Assembly: GCA_011799875.1 (NCBI GenBank)
Contig: CM022300.1
Coordinates: forward strand, 114,899,201-114,963,200
Length of the DNA: 64,000 bases
Direction: 5' to 3'
From: Thinopyrum elongatum
Taxonomy: Eukaryota; Streptophyta; Magnoliopsida; Poales; Poaceae
Shown: positions 1 through 12,426 of the stretch, piece by piece
Position numbering within the stretch: the first letter of the stretch is position 1
Layout of the letters: each line of letters starts with the position of its first letter
Notes under the pieces: model-generated
What the model was told of the DNA's origin: nothing
Database searches by the model: none
The model's input: only the letters and a program-made list of their open reading frames with translations
Position numbers and translations under genes: made by a program

Positions 1-2307
1 GATGGCTCCACTTGAGTAGAGCATTGTCCTTCTCCTTCGGCCACAAGGGGTTCCTCAATGGGGAGTATTTGACCAATCCCCATTCTTCTTATGGCTTGAG
101 GAGGAATTTCATCACCTACATCACAAAGACCACTTTGCTCCACTTGGGAGCCATTATTTTCATCAAACTCCACGTTACACATCTCCTCAATGATCCCGAT
201 GGACTTGTTGAGGACACGGTAAGCATGAGAGTTTGTAGCATAACCAACAAATATGCACTCTTGAGCTCTAGGTTCAAATTTAGACAAACGAACACCTTTC
301 TTGAGAATGAAACACTTACAACCAAACACCCGAAAGTACTTGAGGTTGGGCTTGTTACCGGTAAGAATCTCATATGGAGTCTTGTTCAAGCCTTTGCGGA
401 GGTAGAGCCGATTGGATGCATGACATGTGGTGTTGATGGCTTCGGCCGAAAAGTTGTACGGAGATTTGAATTCTGCCATCATGGTCCTTGCTACATCCAT
501 CAACGTCTGGTTCTTCCTTTCCACCAGACCATTTTGTTGAGGGGTATAGGGTGCGGCATATTGGTGCTTGATCCCCTCGTCACTAAGAAACTCATCCAAG
601 GTGTAGTTCTAGAACTCGGTGTCGTTGTCACTTCTAATCATCAAAATCTTTGCTTCATGTTGACGTTGAGCTTCATTAGCAAAGTTGATGACGGTTTGTT
701 GGGTCTCACTCTTCCCCTTGAAGAAGTATACCCATGTATATCTTGAGTAGTCATCCACAATCACCAAGCAATACTTTCTTCCACCAAGACTATCAAAGGA
801 TGGAGGACCAAAGAGATCCATGTGAAGGAGCTCCAAGGGCCTCTTCGAGTAGATGATAGTCGTTGATCGGTGAGCCGTCTCATGTAACTTTCCTTCAATA
901 CAAGCACTGCAAGCATGATCTTTGGCAAAACTCACATTTGTTAGTCCATGGATGTGATCCCCTTGGAGGAGACTTTGCAAAGATCTCATACTGACATGGG
1001 CTAGTCAGTGATCCCAAAGGCATCCCACATCAACTTTAGCCATTAGGCACGTCGCGGTCTTAGTGGGTCGCTCCGAAAAGTTAATCACATAGCGACCGTT
1101 CTCGACATGCCCAACGAATGCTACTTTAAGGGTCTTGCTCCACAAAAGGCCCACGGTATCAAGATCAAAGAATGTTGCAAAACCCATGAGAGCAAGTTGA
1201 CAAATGGAAAGTAAATTGTATGCAAGGGACTCGACAAGCATGACCTTCTCAATAGATAAATCTTGAGAGATGACCACCTTGCCAAGACCCAATACCTTAG
1301 AAGTTGAAGCATCACCAAATTGGACATGAGTGGGCATGGATGGAATAGGATGAACGTCCACCACCAAGTCCTTGCTCCCGGTCATATGATTTGTTGCTCC
1401 ACTATCAAGCAACCATGAAACCCCACCGGAAGCAAACTCCTACAAGAGATCAATGCTTGGATTTAGGTACCCATTTTAGAATGGGTCCTTTTATGTTAGT
1501 AAGAAGGGTCTTAGGAACCCAAATAGACCATTCAATGTACTCATAAGAAGAACCAATAAATTTGGCATATACATGCCCATCACTAGCACGGCACAAAACG
1601 TAAGAGGGGTTAAAGTCGCCGGCTTTGTTGGTAGGGGCAGTTGTGCCCTTCTTGGCATTACCACCCAGTTCCTTGTTCTTCTTCTTCTCATGAGTACCCT
1701 CACCTGCCTTGACAAAGGATTCCTTGAGCGGAAGAGGTTGCTTGGTCTTGTTCTTCTTCTTCTTCTTCTTTGACTTGGGTACAAATCCAAGTCCTTCCTT
1801 TCCCACAACGTCCTTTTGATTACTCAAAAGGTCATTTAGGTTCTTCTCGCCTTGTATGCATGACACAATACCCTTCTCAAGTTGCTCTTTCAACTTGGAA
1901 TTTTCTTCCACAAGATGCACATGCTCACAACAAGGGTTAGTAGCATGGGCATTATCAATTAGAACGAAAGGAGGACACGTGGAAATCTCCTTGGTTAGCT
2001 TTACTTGGAGTTGATCATGAGACTCCTTGAGAGAGGAATGAACACCCTTCAAGACCTTGTGGGCCTTGTCAAGTGTGTCAAACTCTTCCTTGAGTCTATC
2101 ATGGCCAACCCCAAGTGCAGCTTTCTCGGATTTAAGCACACGAGTAAGAACAATAGCATGATCAAGATCTTTTTGTAATTTAGCATGATCGACGTTGTGT
2201 GACTCCTCAAGAGTCAAACGAAGACCACAGTCTTCCTCTAGAGAAATGGAAAGATCTGCAATCTCATCGGCATAGTCACGACTATGCCCTTCCAACTTAG
2301 AGACAGT
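1..2307 (-). pseudogene. pol: T1 copia polyprotein, protease-integrase part (broken, truncated by window edge)
   Basis: Read from 2307 down, this continues the T1 polyprotein after the T2 insertion. First comes a long charged, coiled-coil-like linker (2307-1450) with a lysine-rich run, then the aspartic protease motif LDSGATNHMTG (about 1410), then the GAG-pre-integrase segment with CSACIEGKLHE, then the integrase core with HMDLFGP, VDDYSRY and IRSDN. It is disabled. A TAG lies between the linker and the protease near 1432, a frameshift lies near 1005-1010, and an in-frame TAG sits at 611-609 directly after the RSDNDTEF motif. Below 609 the frame stays open to base 1 with recognisable copia integrase C-terminal text. 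In a living element this would be the cleaved protease and integrase acting in the virus-like particle. The plus-strand reading frame at 12-746 is its antisense shadow. Confidence 0.88.
2303..2307. repeat. Target site duplication of T2 (acagt)
   Basis: The 5 bp acagt directly precede the T2 LTR and recur at 48804-48808 directly after the other LTR. Removing T2 and one copy rejoins the T1 polyprotein frame. Confidence 0.95.
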
Positions 2308-3905
2308 TGATGTCACTTGAGACTGCGTCGGTATTTCCCCAAAGAGGAAGGGATGATGCAGTACAGCTATGGTAGGTATTTTCCTTAGTTATGAAACCAA
2401 GGTATCAATCCAGTAGGAGAACCAAGCAACACTATGTAAACAGTACCTGCACACAAAGAACAAATACTTGGAAACCAACGCGTAAGAGGGGTTGTCAATC
2501 CCTCCTAGGTAACGACCCCAGAAATTGGCAAGTTAACGGGAAAAATATTTGTGATGGATTGGATAAATAGCTCTTGATAAAACGCAAAATAAAATAAGTA
2601 ATAAAAAAGTGCAAGAAGGTATTTTTTGGGTTTTTGGAATAATAGATCTGAAAATAAAAGCGAATAAAAATAGATCTCAAAGCAAATATGATAAAGAATA
2701 GACCTGGGGGCCGTAGATTTCACTAGTGGCTTCTCTCGAGAAATAGCACACGGTGGGTAAAAAAATTACTGTTGGGCAATTGATAGAAGATCGAATAATT
2801 ATGACGATATCCAAGGCAATGATCAATATATAGGTGTCACGTCCAAGATTAGTAGACCAACTCCTACCTGCATCTACAACTATTACTCCACACATCGACC
2901 GCTATCCAGCATGCATCCAATGTATTAAGTTCATGGAGAAATGGAGTAAGGCAATAAGAACGATGACATGATGTAGACGAGATATATTCATGTAGGAATA
3001 GCCCCCATCTTGTTATCCTTAATAGCAACGATACATGCGTGTCTTGCTGCCCCTTCTGTCACTTGGAAAGAATAACGCAAGATCAAACCCATCAGAAAGC
3101 AACTCTTCCCATGGCAAGAAAAATTGATCTAGTTGGCCTAACTAGACCAAAGATTCGAAGAAGAAATACGAGGCTATAAATAATCATGCATATAAGAGAT
3201 CAAAAGAAGACTCAAATAATATTCATGGATATAGATCTGATCATAAATTCAAAGTTCATCGGATCCCAACAAACACACCGCAAAAAGAGTTACATCAAAT
3301 AGATCTCCAAGAGACCATTGTATTGAGAATCAAAAAGAGAGAAGCCATCTAGCTACTGCCTACGGACCCTTAGGTCTATGGAGAACTACCCACGCATCAT
3401 CGGGGAGGCACCAATGAGGATGATGAACCCCTCCGTGATGGTGTCTAGATTGGATCTCGTGGTTCTGGAACTTGCGATAGCTGGAATTCTGTTTCGTCGA
3501 CTCCACTAGGGTTTCTGGAATATTTGGGAATTTATAGGGCGAAGAGGTGGTGCGGGAGGTCACCGAGGTGGGCACAACCCACCTGGGTGCGCCTGGCCCT
3601 CCTGGCGTGCCCAGGTGTCTTGTGCTCACCTCGGGCCTCCCCTCTGGTACTTCTTTGGCCCACTGGGTATCTTCTGGTCTAGAAAAAATCTCAAAAAAGT
3701 TTCGCTGCGTTTGGACACCATTTGATATGGTTATTCTGCGAAGTAAAAAACAGCAAAAAATAGCAACTGGCACTGGGCACTATGTCAATAGGTTAGTCCC
3801 AAAAACATGATATAAAGTTGCTATAAAATGATTGTAAAACATCCAAGAATGATAATATAACAGCATGGAACAAGCAAAAATTATAGATACGTTGGAGACG
3901 TATCA
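2308..3905 (-). repeat. T2 3' LTR
   Basis: 1598 bp. It aligns throughout with 47208-48803. It starts tgatgtcac and ends gacgtatca on the plus strand, matching the partner ends. A TATAAATT-like element on the minus strand lies near 3530-3540. The short reading frames inside are not conserved genes. Confidence 0.93.
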
Positions 3906-4301
3906 GCATCCCCAAGCTTAATTCCTACTCGTCCTCGAGTAGGTAAATGATATAAACAGAATTTTTGATGTGGAATGCTGCCTAACATTTTCATCAAATA
4001 TTCTTTTCTTTTGTAGCATGGACATTTGGACTTTTATATGGTCCAAAGCAATAGTCTAGTTTTGACATGAAGATTTCAATACTCAAGCATATCAACAAGC
4101 AACCATGTTTTTCAAAATATCAACACTAAAGAAAGTTATCCCTAGCCCATCATGCTCAATCATTGATCCATTCATGAAACACACTCGCATATTAGCTACA
4201 TCCAATGCTCAAGTATGATCATAGTGCTCCCGAGTTGGTGCTTCATAAGAGAAGATGGAGACTCAAATAAAAATAAAAATTTCATAAAGTAAATAGATAG
4301 G
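3906..4301 (-). other. T2 3' non-coding end: polypurine tract and hairpin
   Basis: This is the sequence between the T2 3' LTR and the T3 insertion. On the minus strand the LTR is preceded by the purine-rich AAGCTTGGGGATGC, the likely second-strand primer tract. Next to it is a perfect hairpin: CCTACTCG (3924-3931), loop tcct, CGAGTAGG (3936-3943). The same block flanks the 3' LTR of T4. There is no gene. Confidence 0.75.
4297..4301. repeat. Target site duplication of T3 (atagg)
   Basis: atagg precedes the T3 LTR here and recurs at 42811-42815 after the other LTR. Confidence 0.95.
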
Positions 4302-6040
4302 TGTTGGGGAACATTGCATGGAAAAAAAATCTACGCACACGCAAGATCTATCCCTGGAGATGCATAGCAATGAGAGGGGAGAGTGTGTCTACGTACCCTC
4401 GTAGACTGTAAGTGGAAGCGTTTAGTAACGCGGTTGATGTAGTCGAACTTCTTCGCGATCCAACCGATCAAGTACCGAACGTACGGCACCTCCGCGTTCA
4501 GCACACGTTCAGCTCGGTGACGTCCTCGCCTTCTTGATCTAGCAAGACAGGCGAATTGTAGATGAGTTCTGGTAGCACAACGGCATGGTGACGGTGATGG
4601 TGATGCTATCTCCGCAGGGCTTCGCCTAAGCACTACGAAAAAATGACCGAGGGACAAAACTGTGGAGAGGGGCGCCGCACACGGCTAAGACATTGGTCAT
4701 GGTTATGTGTGGCGCCCCCTTCCCACATATATATAGGTGGGGGGAGAGGGGAGAGGCCAGGAGGCGCCCCAAGTAGGGCCGAATCCTACTTGGGGTCTTC
4801 CCCAAGCCGCAGCAGGGGGAGGTGGCGCCCCCCCCCTTTCCTTTCTCTCGCAAGGAGGGAAAGGCAGGAGGGGCCACCCCTCCTCTTTCCTTCCCCTAGG
4901 GCTGGCCGGCCGGGGAGAGGGGCACGCCAGCCCCCTACTGGGCTCATCTGCCCCTCCTTTGGCCCATTAGGCCCATACACTTCCCGGGGGAGTCCGGAAC
5001 CCCTTCCGGTGCCCCGATGACTATCTGGTACACTCCGAAACTCTTCCGGTGTCCGAATATCATCATCCTATATATCAATCTTTACCTCCGGACCATTTCG
5101 GAGCTCCTTGTCATGTCCGTGATCTCATCCGGGACTCCGAACAACATTCGGTCACCAAATCATATAACTCATAAAACACTATGTCGTCAACGAACGTTAA
5201 GCGTGCGGACCCTACGGGTTCGAGAACTATGTAGACATGACAGAGACACCTCTCCGGTCAATAACCAATAGTGGAACCAGGATGCCCATATTGGCTCCTA
5301 CATATTCTATGAAGATCTTTATCGGTCGAACCTTATGACAACATACGTAATTCCCTTTGTCCATCGGTATGTTACTTGCTCGAGATTCGATCGTCGGTAT
5401 CTTCATACCTAGTTCAATCTCGTTACTGGCAAGTCTCTTTACTCATTCCGTAATACATCATCTGGCAACTAACCTCTTAGTCACTTTGCTTGCAAGGCTT
5501 CTTATGATGTGTATTACCGAGAGGGCCCAGAGATACCTCTCCGATACTCGGAGTGACAAATCCTAATCTCGATCTATGCCAACTCAACAAACACCTTCGG
5601 AGATACCTGTAGAGCATCTTTATGATCACCCAGTTACATTGTGACGTTTGATAGCACACAAGGTATTCCTTTGGTATCCGGGAGTTGCATAATCTCGTAG
5701 TCGAAGGAATATGTATTTGTCATCAAGAAAGCAATAGCAATAAACTAAACGATCAATATGCTAAGCTAACGGATGGGTCTTGTCCATCACATCATTCTCC
5801 TAATGATGTGATCTCATTATCAAATGACAACACATGTCCATGGTTAGGAGACCTTAACCATCTTTGATCAACGAGCTAGTCTAGTAGAGGCTTACTAGGG
5901 ACACGGTATTTGTTTATGCATTCACACATGTATTTAAGTTTCCGATCAATACAATTCTAGCATAAATAATAAACCTTTATCATGAATAAGGAAATATAAA
6001 ACAACAACTTTATTATGGCCACTAGGGCATATTTCCTTCA
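4302..6040 (-). repeat. T3 3' LTR
   Basis: 1739 bp, homologous along its length to 41037-42810. A TATATATA stretch near 4724-4736 corresponds to the promoter of the other copy. GC-rich blocks around 4800-4930 are LTR sequence; the proline-rich frames there are spurious. Confidence 0.94.
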
Positions 6041-6158
6041 GTCTCCCACTTGCACTAGAGTCAACAATCTAGATTACATTGTAATGAATCTAACACCCAT
6101 GGAGTCTTGGTGCTGATCATGGTTTGCTCGCGGAAGAGGCTTAGTCAACGGGTCTGCT
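6041..6158 (-). pseudogene. pol: T3 pol C-terminal end and polypurine tract
   Basis: This is the far side of the T4 insertion. On the minus strand 6158 to about 6070 reads the conserved copia RNase H tail ADPLTKPLP and ends shortly after an MGV motif. The purine-rich GCAAGTGGGAGAC just before the LTR is the likely polypurine tract. It joins the coding text at 36290 once T4 and one copy of ctgct are removed. Confidence 0.85.
6154..6158. repeat. Target site duplication of T4 (ctgct)
   Basis: ctgct lies here directly before the T4 LTR and at 36285-36289 directly after the other LTR. Confidence 0.95.
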
Positions 6159-7689
6159 TGATGTCTACTATGCAACTTTATTCTTGTAGACTCGTGTTGG
6201 GCCTCCAAGCGCAGAGTTTTGTAGGACAGTAGCAATTTTCCCTCAAGTGGATGACCTAAGGTTTATCAATCCGTGGGAGGCGTAGGATGAAGATGGTCTC
6301 TCTCAAACAACCCTGCAACCAAATACAAGAAATCTCTTGTCTCCCCAACACACCCAATACAATGGCAAATTATATAGGTGCACTAGTTCGGCGAAGAGAT
6401 GGTGATAAAAGTGTAATATGGATGGTAGAAATATATTTTTATAATCTGAATAAATAAAAACAGCAAGGTAGAAAGTGACAAAAGTGAGCACAAACGGTAT
6501 TGCAATGCTTGAAAACAAGGCCTAGGGTCTGTACTTTCGCTAGTGCAATCTCTCAACAATGCTAATATAATTGGATCATATAACCATCCCTCAATGTGCG
6601 ATGAAGAATCACTCCAAAGTTCCTATCTAGCGGAGAACATAAGAATAAATTGTTTGTAGGGTACGAAACCACCTCAAAGCTATTCTTTCCGATCGATCTA
6701 TCCAAGAGTTTGTACTAAAATAACACCAAAGCAAATTCAGATTCGTAATGCTCAATCCAACACAAAGAACCTCAAAGAGTGCCCCAAGATTTCTACCGGA
6801 GAAACAAAGAAAAGAACGTGAATCAACCCCTATGCATATATTACCCCAATGTCACCTCGGGGATCCATGAGTTGAGTGCCAAAACATATATCAAGTGAAT
6901 CAATATAATACCCCATTGTCACCACGGGTATTTGTATGCAAGACATATATCAAGTGCTCTCAAATCCATAAAAGTATTCAATCCGATAAAACGAAATCTC
7001 AAAGGGAAAACTCAATTCATCACAACAAGATAGAGAGGGGGAACACCATATGATCCGACTATATTAACAAAGCCCGCGATACATCAAGATTGTGCATCTC
7101 AAGAACACAAGAGAGAGAGAGAGATTAAACACATAGCTACTGGTACAAACCCTCAGCTCCGAGGGTGGACTACTCCCTACTCATCGTGGTGGCCACCGGG
7201 ATGATGAAGATGGCCACCGGTGATGATTTCCCCCTCCGTCAGGGTGCCAGAACGGGGTCTAGATTGGTTTCTCATGGCTACAGAGGCTTGCTGCGGCGGA
7301 ACTTCTGATCTAGGGTTACCCCTGATGGTTTCTCTATTTATAGAAATTTTTGGCGTTGGTTTCATGCTAAGATGGGCCTCGAGGTGAGCACAACCCACCG
7401 GGGCACGGGCAAGGGCCCAGGCGCGCCCCGGTGTCTTGTGCCCTACTCCTTCACCTTCTGGTCCTTCCATGAAGCTTCGGGGGTCTCTTTTGTTACAAAA
7501 AAAATCATCAAAAAGTTTCAACTCATTTGGAGAACTTTCATTTCTGCACAAAAAACAACACCACGGTAGTTCTGCTGAAAACAGCGTCAGTCTGGGTTAG
7601 TTCCATGCAAATCATACCAAAACCATAAAAAAATATTGTAAACATGGCATGAATACTTCATAAATTATAGATACGTTGGAGACGTATCA
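6159..7689 (-). repeat. T4 3' LTR
   Basis: 1531 bp, from tgatgtctac to gacgtatca on the plus strand. It aligns with 34743-36284. A GA microsatellite of seven units sits at 7111-7124, against fourteen units in the partner LTR. Confidence 0.94.
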
Positions 7690-8927
7690 ACATCCCCAAG
7701 CTTAATTCCTACTCGTCCTCGAGTAGGTAAATGATGAAAGAAATAATTTATGAAGTGCGAATGCTAGCAAAGTGCATAAGTTTGATCAATAGTAATTTCA
7801 ATCACTTTTCCTAGCATCATAACATCAATTCTTTCTCATAAAACTCATCATGTTAAAGTAGCAACCAATTCACATGTTAAGGTTCAAACAATGAATTCTC
7901 TTGAAACTCAACGACCAATATTCTTAGTCACCAAACAATTGCAATTCATCTTATTCAACAGAGTCTAAGTAAGAGCTCCACATACTCAACCATCATATAG
8001 TCTTCTATGATTGTTAACACTCACCGCATACACATGAGCAAAACGTTTCAACTGGACACATAGAAAGATAGGGGCTTATAATTTTGCCTCCCAACGTATT
8101 CACCTCAAGGGTGATGTCAACAATAATAACTCATGCTACCCATATCCAACTGGATATATGTGCCTAGATCTTTCCTCACCACATGATGCTTACCAAAAGA
8201 GAAAAAATAAAAAGGAAAAGAGAGATAAACTTTGACTCTTGCATGAAAGTAAATACATAAAAGTAAAAGGTAGGCCCTTCGCAGAGGGAAGCAGAGGTTG
8301 ACATGCGCTTTTTGTTTGTATGCTCAATCCCTTAGTGCAAAAGAACATCATGTTATATTGCCCCTTTTGATAGCAACCTTTATTATGAAGTCTGTCGCTT
8401 TTATTCTTTGCCATCACAAGTTTGTACAACGCTCAATTTTCTCTTACACTAAATGACCTAACACTTTTAGAAGCAATTTTTATTGCCATATTGCACCGAT
8501 GACAACTTACTTGAAGGATCTTACTCAATCCATAGGTAGGTATGGTGGACTCTTGAAAATAAGATTTGGGTTTTTGGATGCACAAGTAGTATCTCTACTT
8601 AGTGCGGAATTTTTGGCTAGCAAAGATGGGGGGCAAGCACCACATGTTGAAGGATCTATGACAATATAACTTCTATGTGAATATGAACAAACATAAATCA
8701 TTACGTTGTCTTCCTTGTCCAACGTCAACAATTTTGGCATATAATATTTTGATGGGGGCTCACAATCACAAAAGATTTCCAAGATAGTGTATTTGCATGT
8801 GAAAGTTCTCTTCCTTCTACTAATCATTCATGAATTGCTTGTATGACCAATATTGTGATTGTCAAGCCTCAAAAGATTTCACTTTCTAAACCCAATGTGA
8901 AGCTACCACTAGGCATGATATGAACAT
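7690..8927 (-). other. T4 non-coding 3' region
   Basis: About 1.2 kb without a supported gene. It begins with the polypurine tract and the hairpin CCTACTCG / CGAGTAGG (7708-7727) also seen in T2. A block near 8531-8625 (taggtatggtggactc ... gcacaagtagta) and one near 8273 (ggcccttc gcagagggaag) are shared with T2 at 43318-43410 and 42814. The short frames here are AT-rich and unconserved. Confidence 0.75.
8923..8927. repeat. Target site duplication of T5 (aacat)
   Basis: aacat precedes the T5 LTR here and follows the other LTR at 31828-31832. Confidence 0.95.
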
Positions 8928-9750
8928 TGTCGGCGTGCGACACCTATGGGACCGCGTGGATCCCTTCTACGATTCGGCAGGGAGAGAGGTATGCACAAAG
9001 AGCAGAACCAACGATCGATGCGGGGTGATTTTACCTAGGTTCGGGCCGCTAATCAGCGTAAAACCCTACTCCTGCCTTGTTTTATTAAGAGTGTTCTTGA
9101 GCCCAGGCTCCAGGAGCGCTTGCGATGAACAGAACGTTCAAAGAGCAACTACGCATGCAAGATGGGCTAGAAGATCCTCCTCCCCTGTAGCAGTTGCCTT
9201 GGGCCTCCTTTAATACGTTCAAAGGGGTCACCACAGTGGCAAAATGTACATACGTTGAGGTGTAAAGTAGCTACAGGATCATCATACCTAACCACTGACG
9301 GTTTAGGACGAATGCATTAAATGCACCGTGAGGTGTCCGTTTAGGTGTCCTTATTTTCTTGGGGATGGAAAAAGGGGCCATCCCATCAGCACCGCTTAAG
9401 CTCTCCTCCACTGGCGCCTTGCCACGCATCCAGAGAAGGACCCAGAATGTCAGGCTGGTCGCTATGCCGAAGCGGTGGCACAGTGGCAGAATCTTGCCGG
9501 GCGCTGAATCTTGCCGGGCGCGAAATCTTGCCGGGCTTCACAGGCCACCCCGGCAAGATCTTGTCGGGGAGGCTGGCTTTCGGTCTTCAGCTCTTCTTAT
9601 CTGCTGATCCTCAGATCCTTGACTTGGGTGTTTCTTCGATAACTTGAATTAACCTCCAACTGTTCCCCGACAAGCCTGGCCGCGAGTATGGCTACAACTG
9701 CCCGTGCACAAGTACGGGGTACTAATGGCCCAATACTTAGTACACCGACA
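8928..9750 (-). repeat. T5 3' LTR
   Basis: 823 bp, homologous to 31022-31827. Near 9491-9535 it has three tandem copies of aatcttgccgggc, where the partner has two, followed by the inverted cccggcaaga at 9549. The position of the TATA box of the partner reads taatac here and is mutated. Confidence 0.94.
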
Positions 9751-10150
9751 GGAGCCTCGGGGCCTAGGCCACACACGAGTGCGAGGCGTTGTTGGGCTAG
9801 GCCCAAACAATGCACGGGCATGCGTGGCAGGGGATTAACTGCTCGTAAATATCCCGCTTACTGTGCCCCCCACTACGCGCGCTGAATGCGCGACGTGGGA
9901 AGCATGCGCCGAAAGGCTGCAGCTGCAGCGCGCCTGCAGAGGCGTATTTACATTGGGGAGTAGAAGAGGCGGCCTCGCTCCTTCCCCATAAAAAAGGGAA
10001 ACTGCAGAGGCGCTGCCTATTTACCCCCTCTTCTTCTCAATTTGGACTCCGCCATTATTTTCCCCTTCTCCAGCTCAAAGCCAGACTTCTCCTTATCCGC
10101 TCTTCTCTTCCGCACCCGCTCTATCCTTAGCTTCCGCCTTCGCAATCGCC
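9751..10150 (+). promoter_or_regulatory. Putative promoter and leader of the T5 antisense gene
   Basis: 400 bp between the T5 3' LTR and the antisense gene. On the plus strand a TATA-like cccataaaaaaggg (about 9985-9998) is followed by a pyrimidine-rich, ATG-free leader up to the start codon at 10151. This layout looks like a plant core promoter. The strand and use are inferred; the same stretch must also hold the T5 polypurine tract on the minus strand (gccccgaggctcc next to 9750). Confidence 0.45.
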
Positions 10151-11807
10151 ATGCCGCCCAAGGCTAGCAAGGGCAAAGGCAAGAGCAAGGAGACGAAGGC
10201 CGATGTCCCGAAGAGCGAGCTGGTGAAGATGCGGAAGAAGTACGTCGTCTTCGCTCCGATGCTCGATGCGAGGGCCTTGAAGAACCGGTACCAGTGCATG
10301 TGGGCGAGGGAGACACAAGCTCACCCCGCAACTCGCGTGATTCCAGGTTCTTGTTCCAAGAGCGGACCTGACAGATATCGCTTCTTCACCACTTATTTCT
10401 ATTGCGGACTCTATCCTCCATTCTCTGACTTCTTCAACGACATTATGTACACATACGGCTTCCATCTTCTTGATTTCACACCGAACGCCGTAATGTGCAT
10501 GTCCGTCTTCGCTCATCTTTGCGAAAACTTTGCCGGAGTAGTTCCCAACACCGCCCTCTTCCGCCATTACTTTATTCCTCGCATCCAAAAGGGGGATGCC
10601 CTTTTCTGTTCTATCGCCTGGATTCCACGGGCTTGGAATAAGGAGATATACCCAGATGGGGTCTACCGTGAGAAGTGGGATGAATGGCGGTCTGAGTGGT
10701 GCTGGATCAAGGAAGCAGATCCCCATCCGTTCTATTTGCCTCGACAGCAGAAGGCAGTCCACGGCAGTGACTGGAGCGATTTCACCGCGGAGGACGAGAG
10801 GCTCACGATCGCCACCACTAGGATCCTTCGCCTGAAAGCTGTCGGGCTCACAATGGAGCTGATTGGCTTCGATTTCCTCCGCCGCCGCATCGCCCCCCTA
10901 CAGAGCAAGGGAAGACCAGCTTGGGAGTACCGGAACGCAGCGAACATCATGAGGCTGCGCCCTGGATTGAACAACAATTTGACAGCCATGCAGCTCGGTG
11001 CTCTCCGCCACAAACTATTCCAGCGCGATGACAAACATCGGTTCCGGCAAGAATTGTCCCTTTGTGCAACAACTCCGCCCTGGGGTCAATCATTGCCATT
11101 ATGCCAATGTTCAATGCCCATGGTCTTGACGCGACTTGGGCTGAGCCAACCGATGAGGAAGCACAAAAGTTCTTCGACAACTTGTCGGAGAGGGCCATCC
11201 GGGAAGAGACGGACCTCATTCGTGCCACCACTGACGAAGAAGTGGTGTATATTGCCACTAGGGTGGAAGAAGCGAATCTTGCCGCAGAGGTCGGCAGCGT
11301 CAGTTTCACAGAATGGGAAACCAGCGACGTAGAGGTTGTGATGGAAGAAAATCTTGCCGAGGAGGCTGAGGCTGCCGGGGAACAGAGCAGCGCGGCCGCC
11401 GAGGGCTCGTCCGACAAAGACGTAGCCGAAGAAGAGACACAGGAGGAGCCCCCAGCTACGAAGAAGACTAAGCGCGTTCTTCGAAAGGCCGCTTCTGGCA
11501 TCGCGGCTAGCCAACCCTCTTTGAGCAGCGAGGCTCCCGGAAAGAAGGCGGCCGGCAAGACTGCGCCGTGACAAGGAGTTCGATAGCAACCTGCGCGGCG
11601 CGCGAGACCCGCACCTGCGGCAACTACTGAGGCGGCAGGGGCGTCTCACACAACCGCACCGGAGGCTGAGGTGGCGGAACCACGCCAGTCTCCTGCACCT
11701 GTTATAGCCAAGCGACCCAGGACCCCTCCTCCGCCCCCTCACACGGACACTACAACCGAGGTCGATTTCGACATCTCCGGCTTCAGCCCGGAACGAGAAG
11801 AGGAAGA

Positions 11808-11883
11808 GTAAGTATCCTGTCATAGCCTTTATCTCCCAAATTTCGGGGTAATCTCATAGCCTTGCTTTGTCTTGTCTCTGCAG
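11808..11883 (+). other. Predicted intron 1 of the T5 antisense gene
   Basis: 76 bp with donor GTAAGTATCC and acceptor gtctctgCAG. Removing it joins frame 1 upstream (EREEE) to frame 2 downstream (DAETLAERV) through one split codon without a shift. That coincidence of consensus sites and phase is the main evidence. Confidence 0.75.
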
Positions 11884-12032
11884 CGATGCAGAAACCTTGG
11901 CGGAAAGGGTGGCGAAGAGGTCGAGGACTTCCACGGGCGATGAGCCCCCGGCTGGCTCTATGAGCGCGCCGGAAATTGTCGTCATCAGTCCGGGGTTCAG
12001 CCCTCAACGCAGCCCCCAGCGCAGCCCCCAGC

Positions 12033-12107
12033 GTGAGTTCTCCACTCGTTTTCCACTGGCGGGCGCTGAGGTTTCTACCCTTGCCGCTGATATCTTTGGG
12101 CTTGCAG
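12033..12107 (+). other. Possible facultative intron of the T5 antisense gene
   Basis: 75 bp from GTGAGTTC to ggcttgCAG with a usable acceptor. Its length is a multiple of three and the frame through it is open, so splicing cannot be inferred from phase. It may be a retained or optional intron, or chance. Confidence 0.35.
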
Positions 12108-12317
12108 GAGAAGAACAGCAACAGGGAGAGGTGGAAACCGCCCCCGTTGTGCCGCCTCTGTCAACCGCGCCGCCCATAAGTGCATCCCCGGCAAGAGTTA
12201 CCACCGACGAGCCTATCTTGGTTGAGGAGGAGATGGTACGCATGGGTACCGGCAACATTTCCCCGGCAGCCAACGTTGCCGGGAGGGGCGAGGCCACCTC
12301 TCAACAACTCTATGCAG

Positions 12318-12426
12318 GTAACTGTTTGCCTTAGAGCGCTTGCTATCCTTTTCTTTATCTCTCTTTCTTTTTGTCTTCTTGAACTTCAATCTTGATCTTA
12401 TTTTGTTTCCTTCCTTCGTCCTCTAG
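12318..12426 (+). other. Predicted intron 2 of the T5 antisense gene
   Basis: 109 bp with donor GTAACTG, a T-rich interior and acceptor cgtcctctAG. It contains in-frame stops. Removal joins the exon ending SQQLYA to the exon reading FPVMEHMD through one split codon, keeping frame. Confidence 0.72.

Noticed and set aside
12..746. 244-codon plus-strand frame
   Set aside because: It is the antisense shadow of the T1 integrase, whose minus-strand text is recognisable across the same bases.
1747..1772. ttc/tct run in T1
   Set aside because: It encodes a lysine run in the T1 polyprotein linker; not a separate element.
4643..5020. GC-rich overlapping frames in the T3 LTRs (also 41380-42015)
   Set aside because: Several frames are open on both strands because of GC-rich, stop-poor sequence; none is conserved between the two LTRs without indels.
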